Positions 58,134 to 64,000 of a DNA stretch of 64,000 nt are shown piece after piece. Within the stretch, counting starts at the first letter, position 1. Each line of letters starts with the position of its first letter. Made by a program: the position numbers and the translations under genes. The DNA comes from a bacterium (GTDB taxonomy: Bacteria; Armatimonadota; Zipacnadia; Zipacnadales; Zipacnadaceae), in the NCBI GenBank assembly GCA_030615605.1, contig JAUWYY010000002.1:62001-126000 (forward strand), written 5' to 3'. The notes below the pieces were generated by a model. That model was not told where the DNA came from. It searched no databases and saw only the letters and a program-made list of their open reading frames with translations.

Positions 58134-59837
58134 TCAACTCGGCTGGGATAGCATTATGTCGTCCGGGGACTTGCCCGCTGGAATCATCGGGAAGACGTTC
58201 TCCTCGCGAGTAACCACGAAATCTATGAATGTCGGCCGGTCATCAACCTCCATAGCCTGCTCGATGGCCGCCCGGACCCGTTCGGGTTCGGTAACCTTGA
58301 TCCCGACCGCGCCGTAGGCCTCGGCCACGCGGGCAAAGTCCGGGTTTCCGGTCAGGTCGGTGCCGCTGTAACGACGGTCATAGAAGAGCTCCTGCCACTG
58401 GCGGACCATCCCCAGGCACGAGTTGTTCAGAATCGCCACCTTCACCGGCAGCTTGTTGATAACCGCCGTGGCTAGCTCCTGGATATTCATCTGAATCGAG
58501 CCGTCCCCGGCGATATCCCAGACCACCGCATCAGGGCAGCCGACCTGAGCGCCGATGGCCGCCGGGAAACCATAGCCCATGGTGCCCAGTCCTCCGGAGC
58601 TAAGGAAATGGCGGGGCTTGTCCACCTTGTAGTACTGCGCCGCCCACATCTGGTTCTGGCCCACCTCGGTGGTGATGATGGCCTCGCCGCCGGTGACCTC
58701 GTATATCTGCTCCACCACGTACTGGGGAGCAATGCCTTCGTCAGGCTCATTATAGCTCAGCGGGTGCTTCTCGCGCCACTGCTCAAGCTGCTCTTCCCAC
58801 TTGCCCGGCTGGCGGGCCGGGACCTGCGGCACGAGCTGGGCGAGAACTTCGCGCGCGTCGCCGGCAATCACCACGTCGGACTGGACGACCTTGTTGTGCT
58901 CGGCCGCGTCAATATCAATGTGAATGATCCGGGCACCCTGCGCAAACTTGCTCAGATCCCCGGTTACCCGGTCATCAAAACGCGCCCCAATGGTGATCAT
59001 CAGGTCGGTATCACGCAGGGCATAGCAGGCCGGGACGACCCCGTGCATCCCCGGCATCCCCAGCGAGAGCCGGTGAGTCTCGGGCATCGCGCCTTTGCCC
59101 ATCAGCGTGTGCACTACATAGATGTTGGCCTTCTCAGCCAGCTCCTTGACCAGGTCAGAGGCACCTGCGGCAATGACGCCGCCGCCAATATACAGAATCG
59201 GCCGCTCGGCCTGGTTAATCATCTCGGCTGCCCGCATGATCGCCTGCGGGTCACCCTTCGCGGGTGGGCGGTAACCACGCAGGTTGCTAATATCTCGTTC
59301 GGTCCAGACGCCCGGCGCTGCGCTGACATCCGCAGGCAGATCAACGAGCACCGCACCAGGTCGGCCCGTCCGGGCCAGGTAGAAGGCCTCGCGGGTCACA
59401 TGGGCAAGCTCAGCCGGGTCCTTCACCAGGTAGTTATGCTTGGTTATCGGCATGGTTGTGCCGACGGTATCAGCTTCCTGGAAGGCGTCCGTGCCAATGG
59501 CGTGGGTCTTGACCTGGCCGGTGATTGCCACCACCGGGACTGAATCCATATGGGCGGTGCTCAAGCCCGTGACCAGATTCAGTGCCCCCGGCCCGCTGGT
59601 CGCGGTACACACTCCCACCCGACCGGTGGCCCGCGCATAGCCGTCGGCAGCGTGGATGGCGCCCTGCTCATGGCGGGTGAGTATGAACCGAATCTCGCCG
59701 GCCTTGACCTTGTGGTAGAGTTTGTCGAAGATCGGAATGGTCACGCCCCCGGGTATTCCGAAGATGACTTCGACATCTTCTTCTTCAAATACCTTCAGCA
59801 GCACATCTGCTCCGGTCATTTCTTCAGTTGCCATCAT
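58134..59837 (-). CDS. ilvB: acetolactate synthase, large (catalytic) subunit
   Basis: TPP/FAD enzyme that starts valine, leucine and isoleucine synthesis. The catalytic Glu57 is in RHEQGAIHAADGYARATGRVG (in parts), FAD/herbicide-region sequences include PITKHNYLVKDPAELAHVTREAF, the TPP motif is GDGSIQMNIQELATAV near 445, and it ends with RPTFIDFVVTREENVFPMIP. A regulatory ilvN subunit gene is not adjacent (fumA follows directly). Two ATGs are possible (59837 and 59834). It follows ilvD by 31 bases and shares the T-box leader. Confidence 0.95.
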   Translation of the reverse strand: MMATEEMTGADVLLKVFEEEDVEVIFGIPGGVTIPIFDKLYHKVKAGEIRFILTRHEQGAIHAADGYARATGRVGVCTATSGPGALNLVTGLSTAHMDSVPVVAITGQVKTHAIGTDAFQEADTVGTTMPITKHNYLVKDPAELAHVTREAFYLARTGRPGAVLVDLPADVSAAPGVWTERDISNLRGYRPPAKGDPQAIMRAAEMINQAERPILYIGGGVIAAGASDLVKELAEKANIYVVHTLMGKGAMPETHRLSLGMPGMHGVVPACYALRDTDLMITIGARFDDRVTGDLSKFAQGARIIHIDIDAAEHNKVVQSDVVIAGDAREVLAQLVPQVPARQPGKWEEQLEQWREKHPLSYNEPDEGIAPQYVVEQIYEVTGGEAIITTEVGQNQMWAAQYYKVDKPRHFLSSGGLGTMGYGFPAAIGAQVGCPDAVVWDIAGDGSIQMNIQELATAVINKLPVKVAILNNSCLGMVRQWQELFYDRRYSGTDLTGNPDFARVAEAYGAVGIKVTEPERVRAAIEQAMEVDDRPTFIDFVVTREENVFPMIPAGKSPDDIMLSQPS

Positions 59838-59868
59838 CAGTTGCCTCCTCGTCTGTCGCGTGTATATG

Positions 59869-61521
59869 CTACTCCATCACTGCGCCGGTTGCTGCGCTGG
59901 TGACATTCTTAGCGTAGCGGGCTAGCCAGCCGGTCTTGATTTTCGGCTCGGGCGGCTGCCACCGCTCGCGGCGCCGCGCCAGCTCGTCATCATCTACCAG
60001 CAGCTCCAGCCGCCGCTCATCTATGTTCACTTCAATCTCATCGCCATCTTCGACCAGGCCAATCGTCCCGCCAGCGGCGGCTTCCGGCGAGATATGTCCG
60101 ATACACGGCCCGCGGGTGCCACCGGAGAAGCGGCCGTCGGTCAGCAATCCGATGCTGTCTTCTTTACCCATCCCGGTCAGCGCCGCGGTAGGATTGAGCA
60201 TCTCGCGCATGCCCGGGCCACCCTTGGGACCCTCATAGCGCACTATCGCCCACGAGCCGTCGGGAATGCGGTCAGCCAATATTGCTTCCATCGCGGCCTC
60301 TTCGGAGTCAAAGCACAGCGCCGTAGCACGGAAGTTGCGCATCTTGGCCGAGACTGCAGACTGCTTGACCACTGCCCCGTCGGGGCACAGATTGCCCCGC
60401 AGCACGGCAATTCCACCCTGAGGGGCATAAGCATTTTCCGGCGAGCGGATGACATCGTCATCAACCACCTCGGCTTTGGCGGCAATCTCCCTGATGTCCT
60501 GGCCGCTGACCGTAGGGTTGTCCTCAATGAAATCACCAAGCACTGACAGCACCGCAGGGATGCCGCCGGCCCAGTCCAGGTCCTCCATCATATAGTCACC
60601 GCCGGGCCGCAACGAGCAGACCTGGGGTACTTGCTGGCTGATTTGGTCAAAGAGCTCCAGCTCGATGTCAACGCCGGCATCATGGGCAACTGCCGGAATG
60701 TGCAGGCAGGTATTGGTCGAGCCGCCCAGGGCCATATCAACACCAATGGCGTTGTGCACCGCTGCCTCAGTGATGATCTGGCGAGTGGTGATATCCTCTT
60801 GAACTAGTTCGACGATGCGCTCGCCACTCTCATACGCGAAGCGCTCCCGCCTGGCGCTACCCGCCAGCGCCGTCGCCGATCCGGGCAGGCTCATGCCCAG
60901 CGCCTCGGTCACGCAGGCCATCGTGTTAGCGGTATACAGGCCCTGGCAGGCGCCCTGACCGGGACAGGCCTCCATTTCCAGTTCAGCGACGTCTTCTTCG
61001 GTGATTTCACCAGCCTGAGCGCGGCCAATAGCCTCGAAGGTGTCGCGTACCATCGACAGGCGGCGGCCCTGATAACGCCCGGACATCATCGGCCCGGCAG
61101 TGACGACGATAGCTGGAATATCCAGCCGTCCGGCGGCCATCAGCATCCCTGGGGTGATCTTATCACAATCGGTGAGCAGAATCAGCCCGTCCAGCGCGTG
61201 GGCCATCGCCATTGACTCGACGGTATCGGCGATAAGTTCGCGGCTGGGCAGTGAATAGAACATGCCCAGATGGCCCATCGCGATGCCGTCGCAGATGGCC
61301 GGAATACCGAAGCTAAACGGCACTCCTCCGCCGGCGGCAATACCTAGCTCCACCGATCGCTGCAAGCGGCGCATGCCGATATGGCCGGGCACCAGATCGC
61401 TGTAGCTGTTGGCAATACCAATGAACGGCTTGTCCAATTGCTCACGGGTTATCCCGCAGGCATGCAGCAGAGCTCGCGCCGCGGCCCGCTCCAGTCCTTT
61501 GGTCACTCTATCACTGCGCAT
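59869..61521 (-). CDS. ilvD: dihydroxy-acid dehydratase
   Basis: A 550-residue Fe-S dehydratase that makes the 2-oxoacids of valine and isoleucine. It has [53 protein letters not shown] and [20 protein letters not shown] with the cluster cysteines, plus [18 protein letters not shown]-like [15 protein letters not shown] and [19 protein letters not shown]. The Gly in VPGHI (instead of Cys) is usual in the Firmicutes-archaeal type. GAGAGG precedes the ATG. It is under the T-box at 61542-61809. Confidence 0.96.
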   Translation of the reverse strand: MRSDRVTKGLERAAARALLHACGITREQLDKPFIGIANSYSDLVPGHIGMRRLQRSVELGIAAGGGVPFSFGIPAICDGIAMGHLGMFYSLPSRELIADTVESMAMAHALDGLILLTDCDKITPGMLMAAGRLDIPAIVVTAGPMMSGRYQGRRLSMVRDTFEAIGRAQAGEITEEDVAELEMEACPGQGACQGLYTANTMACVTEALGMSLPGSATALAGSARRERFAYESGERIVELVQEDITTRQIITEAAVHNAIGVDMALGGSTNTCLHIPAVAHDAGVDIELELFDQISQQVPQVCSLRPGGDYMMEDLDWAGGIPAVLSVLGDFIEDNPTVSGQDIREIAAKAEVVDDDVIRSPENAYAPQGGIAVLRGNLCPDGAVVKQSAVSAKMRNFRATALCFDSEEAAMEAILADRIPDGSWAIVRYEGPKGGPGMREMLNPTAALTGMGKEDSIGLLTDGRFSGGTRGPCIGHISPEAAAGGTIGLVEDGDEIEVNIDERRLELLVDDDELARRRERWQPPEPKIKTGWLARYAKNVTSAATGAVME

Positions 61522-61541
61522 TTTCGCACCTCTCTAGTGGC

Positions 61542-61579
61542 AAAATAAAAGCCTCTCATCCCCAATTGGGACGAGAGGC
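61542..61579 (-). terminator. T-box terminator hairpin before ilvD
   Basis: Minus strand: GCCTCTC...GAGAGGC arms at 61579-61551 with an inner CCCAATTGGGG, followed by TTTTATTTT at 61550-61542. It is mutually exclusive with the antiterminator that uses the T-box sequence at 61604-61592. Confidence 0.9.
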
Positions 61580-61809
61580 CAGTTAGCTTCTCGCGGTACC
61601 ACCCAAGTTCCCCGCCGTAGCCCTGGCGAAGGCGGGACACTCTGACGCTGTAACGGGCGCAGCCCGGTCTCGCTTACTTGCCTTCAGCAAGACGGCTCAG
61701 GGGCGACGTTCTGCGGACAAAGGCGCCGGCACTTTCACCTTACCGCCGACTCGCTGTAGCCTCTGCCTCCCGCATACTCCTCCCCGTCGCAGCAAATCCT
61801 ATTCAATTC
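61542..61809 (-). promoter_or_regulatory. T-box leader (tRNA-sensing riboswitch) of ilvD-ilvB
   Basis: The minus-strand leader from about 61809 has the T-box order: a GGGGAGGAGTATGCG stretch (Stem I base, AGTA), a distal CAGCGAGTCGGCGG and AAGGTGAAAGTGCCGG loop with the GGTGnAAG motif, the specifier side (AGAACGTCGCCCCTGAGC), a linker containing CAGAGTGTCCCGC, the T-box core GGGTGGTACCGCG at 61604-61592, and the terminator. Uncharged cognate tRNA would pair with the T-box and permit transcription. The specifier is probably GTC (valine) within GAAC-GTC-GCC, which suits ilvD, but CGT in the neighbouring register cannot be excluded without folding. Confidence 0.92.
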
Positions 61810-61815
61810 AGCGCC

Positions 61816-61845
61816 AGTATACCCCAACTGACCTGTGGCTGTCAA
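61816..61845 (-). promoter_or_regulatory. promoter of the T-box / ilvD-ilvB operon
   Basis: Minus strand: TTGACA at 61845-61840, an 18-base spacer, TATACT at 61821-61816. The start is near 61809, at the 5' end of the T-box leader. Confidence 0.82.
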
Positions 61846-61918
61846 TACCCGGACATTGCTCCGGTCAGCACAGGTAGCTGCCCCACGGAGGAGATCAGCC
61901 ATTTGGATGGCGGCCACG

Positions 61919-62182
61919 TCACTCAACCTCGGGCGCTGCGGGTGTTTCCTCCGCCTCGCCTTCGGCTTCAGGTGGTTGGCCGGGCGATTCCGTCTCCTCC
62001 TCGAGGGCTTCAGTCGGCCTCTCCGCAGGCGGCGGTGTGCCAGCCGGCCCCACCGGAACACCAACGCCCTCGCCCTCTTGGGCGGCGGAATCATGCACCA
62101 CCAAGTAGTAGAGCGCCACCACAATCGCCAGCACCAGGATGAGCACTACGATAACTACCGCCGGACTAACTTGTTGATCCAT
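61919..62182 (-). CDS. small single-pass membrane protein with acidic Pro-rich tail
   Basis: An 87-residue protein: a short N-terminus, a transmembrane helix (residues 7-28, SPAVVIVVLILVLAIVVALYY) and a tail of about 55 residues made of Glu, Pro, Ala and Gly. A strong GGGAGG lies 8 bases before the ATG, so it is likely expressed. The tail would be disordered. Function is unknown. It lies just upstream of the ilvD promoter on the same strand. Confidence 0.7.
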   Translation of the reverse strand: MDQQVSPAVVIVVLILVLAIVVALYYLVVHDSAAQEGEGVGVPVGPAGTPPPAERPTEALEEETESPGQPPEAEGEAEETPAAPEVE

Positions 62183-62395
62183 ACGGTGTTCCTCCCATTG
62201 GGCATGCGGGGCCCAGCCCGCCGGATACCCACCGTTGTCGTGCAGTTTGTGTGATTAGGGATTCCCCACCCGTCTCCAGATTCCCTCCTTGCAAATCTGA
62301 GTGCCAATCATCCCTCTTCGACCCCACCAGCCCAAGCCCGCCGTAGTCCCGTCAATTCAACATCTCTAGGCTCCCATCCCTGAGGCCCGATGAGG

Positions 62396-64000
62396 CTAGG
62401 CAGGTCCGGACAGCTTGATGACGTGATCCGCATACCTGTCAAGTTCCGCTGAACAGGTAAAAAACAATATCTGCCGATCTTGCGCGAAGCTGGCCAGCAG
62501 GTTCATAGTAGCTGCATATCGGCGCTCGTCAAAATTGACCAGGGGATCGTCCAACAGCAAAGGCGGGCCTTCGTTGGGCCACAACGCCCTGGTCAGAGCC
62601 AGTCGGGCAGCCAGATACACTTGCTCGCGTGTCGCCCAGCTAAGTTCGTCGGCTTCTGCCTCTTCCCCTTTGTCGGGCGAGACCACCTGCGGAGCGAACT
62701 CGTCGGCAGTCAGCCGGACCTGATTATAGCGTCCCCCGGTCATCGGCGCAAGCCAATCGGCAAGGTACGGCTCGACAAGCTCGCGGGTTCGGCTCAGCGT
62801 TTCCTGATAAGCCTCAGCGAGTACCCCTCTGGTCAGCTCATAGACCTCTTCTCTCTGTTGAAGTCGCCGCTGCCTGTGTTCGGCAGCACGGAGCTTCTCC
62901 TGAGCGCGAAGCTGCTGTTCGGGGTCAAAATCGGAGTGCTTGATAATGACATCCGCTTCCTTGTGTTCGTCAGTGAGTGAGTCACGCTTCTTCTTGTCGC
63001 TGTCCAGGTCATTGCGCAGTCGCTCAATATCAAGCGTATCCAGATCAATGTGAGCCAGTTCGGGCGAGTCCAGTTGCTGCTGAACAGTGGCCCGCTCCAG
63101 TGCCAGCTTACCGAGGTCTTCTTTCATCTTGCCAAGCTGCCGTTCGATCTCATCGGGCTGCTCGGAATCAACTACTCCCTTAAGCTCCTGGCGCTTCTTA
63201 TCAATTTCGCCCTGCAATTGCTGGCGCTGCCGGTGGACCTCTAACAGTTCATCCGGGCTTGAGAATCGGTCGGCTACCAATTGATCCAGTGTCGCCTGGG
63301 CCTCTTGTTGGTTCCTGGTGGCCTGCTGGCAAGCCCCTTCGGTAGCCTCAATAGTGGCTGCCAGCTTGTTCTGGCGGTCACTCAGGCCAGATAACAGGCC
63401 ACTCAGGCCAGTCACATCATCAGCACCCGCCTCCGCCAGCAGCTCTTGTAGTTGCGCGTCAAGGAGCTGGCGCTGACTGCGATTCTGTGCGAGGTGTGAT
63501 TCGACTTCCTCGCGCCGCTCAATCAGCACGGCAGGGCTTTCCGGACGGCCACCCAACAGCCCTGTCGCCGCCAGAACAGTCCCGATCAAAGTCAACAGCA
63601 GGTACCACAATGAATACAGCACTGCGCACACCCCGCCAACAAGAGCTAACAACACGCCCACCGCTATGCGAATAACTCGGTTGCTCCTGCAGGCATCGCG
63701 GCTTGTTAAATCTTGCTGGACGCCGCGCACCTCCCGCTCAAATTGGTCAATGGTTGCCTGGACGGCCCGCTGCTCGTCCTGTAAACCCACTGCCCTGTCC
63801 AGAAGCTCACGGGGCGACCCTTCACCGACCAGGTCTTTGGCCTCGGCGGTGCGTTGCTGCTGCTGTGCGTGCAACTCATCAAGGTGGTCCTGATGCGACT
63901 CAATATCCGCCTTAGACCGGGCAATCCCGGCAATCAGGTCCTTAACTTTATCGGCCTCTTCTGCTGAGATCTCCGGAAGCTTCTCCACCTTATCATTCAA
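62396..64000 (-). CDS. YhaN/SbcC-like SMC-type ATPase, C-terminal part (partial)
   Basis: 534 residues up to the window edge, so the Walker A half is missing. Long coiled coils (heptad-like, Gln/Glu/Leu-rich) flank two transmembrane helices (about 107-147 of the visible part, VIRIAVGVLLALVGGVCAVLY and LTLIGTVLAATGLLGG). The C-terminal ATPase lobe has the signature-like SWATREQVYLAARLALTRALW and a Walker B/D-loop GPPLLLDDPLVNFDERRYAA with QILFFTCS after it. A membrane-spanning insertion in the coiled coil is a YhaN trait. In Firmicutes it pairs with a YhaO/SbcD nuclease; that gene is not in view. Confidence 0.83.
   Translation of the reverse strand: MNDKVEKLPEISAEEADKVKDLIAGIARSKADIESHQDHLDELHAQQQQRTAEAKDLVGEGSPRELLDRAVGLQDEQRAVQATIDQFEREVRGVQQDLTSRDACRSNRVIRIAVGVLLALVGGVCAVLYSLWYLLLTLIGTVLAATGLLGGRPESPAVLIERREEVESHLAQNRSQRQLLDAQLQELLAEAGADDVTGLSGLLSGLSDRQNKLAATIEATEGACQQATRNQQEAQATLDQLVADRFSSPDELLEVHRQRQQLQGEIDKKRQELKGVVDSEQPDEIERQLGKMKEDLGKLALERATVQQQLDSPELAHIDLDTLDIERLRNDLDSDKKKRDSLTDEHKEADVIIKHSDFDPEQQLRAQEKLRAAEHRQRRLQQREEVYELTRGVLAEAYQETLSRTRELVEPYLADWLAPMTGGRYNQVRLTADEFAPQVVSPDKGEEAEADELSWATREQVYLAARLALTRALWPNEGPPLLLDDPLVNFDERRYAATMNLLASFAQDRQILFFTCSAELDRYADHVIKLSGPA

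Noticed and set aside
62183-62395. Possible small gene or RNA in the 213-base gap before the small membrane protein
   Set aside because: No frame with a ribosome site and no convincing promoter or stem structure could be seen.

Overview
The window is a dense, high-GC bacterial chromosome segment from what looks like an uncultured diderm. Evidence for an outer membrane is lpxC (lipid A synthesis) and the many exported proteins. Evidence for a Firmicutes-like regulatory style is a T-box leader, a SpoIIAA/SpoIIAB/sigma partner-switching set and a 6S-like RNA next to rarA. An oxygen-sensitive metabolism is suggested by a four-subunit 2-oxoacid:ferredoxin oxidoreductase, a two-subunit iron-sulfur fumarase and a B12-methionine-synthase activation-like protein. 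A lineage near Armatimonadota or a neighbouring uncultured diderm phylum would fit, but this is inference from gene style and not a phylogeny. No phage, transposase, integrase or CRISPR array is recognisable.

Layout. (1) 1-14186, minus strand: a long, tightly packed block read from efp downwards: amidohydrolase, AccB-like, a prepilin, accC, a small membrane protein, nusB, xseA, xseB, dxs, a periplasmic TPR protein, NAD kinase, korD-A-B-C and a translin-like gene, ending in a partial exported protein. (2) 14244-30935, plus strand: tRNA-Pro(CGG) with its own promoter, a DUF3795-like protein, a MetH-activation-like protein, 6S-like RNA, rarA, the partner-switching sigma operon, alaS-ruvX-mltG-yqeG-aroE, then surface and sugar genes (glycosyltransferase, ROK kinase plus PIG-L deacetylase, a beta-propeller). 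(3) 31023-43075, minus strand: secG, a HIT protein, a Gly/Met-rich exported protein, a solute-binding protein, an M16 protease, hxlB, hisG, GNAT, leuB and a fused WecA-like/GT26 protein. (4) 43145-49702: an accessory pocket. The 3' end of lpxC is present twice as a 129-bp imperfect direct repeat flanking about 3.2 kb of exported-protein, HEAT-repeat and transglutaminase-like genes with visible truncations. A nucleotidyltransferase and a promoter-operator-SPFH-RHH unit follow. (5) 49743-64000, minus strand: GH57, a lipoprotein, a fused E1 dehydrogenase, TPR, fumarase beta and alpha, ilvB, ilvD under a T-box, a small membrane protein and the C-terminal part of a YhaN/SbcC-like ATPase.

The most unusual points are: the lpxC-tail duplication that brackets an accessory island; a HEAT/transglutaminase junction inside that island; a WecA-type membrane domain that has lost every catalytic acidic motif and is fused to a GT26 enzyme; an AccB-like protein with glycine where the biotinylated lysine should be; a translin homologue that apparently starts at an AUU codon; and a secreted protein interrupted by three Gly/Met-rich tracts.
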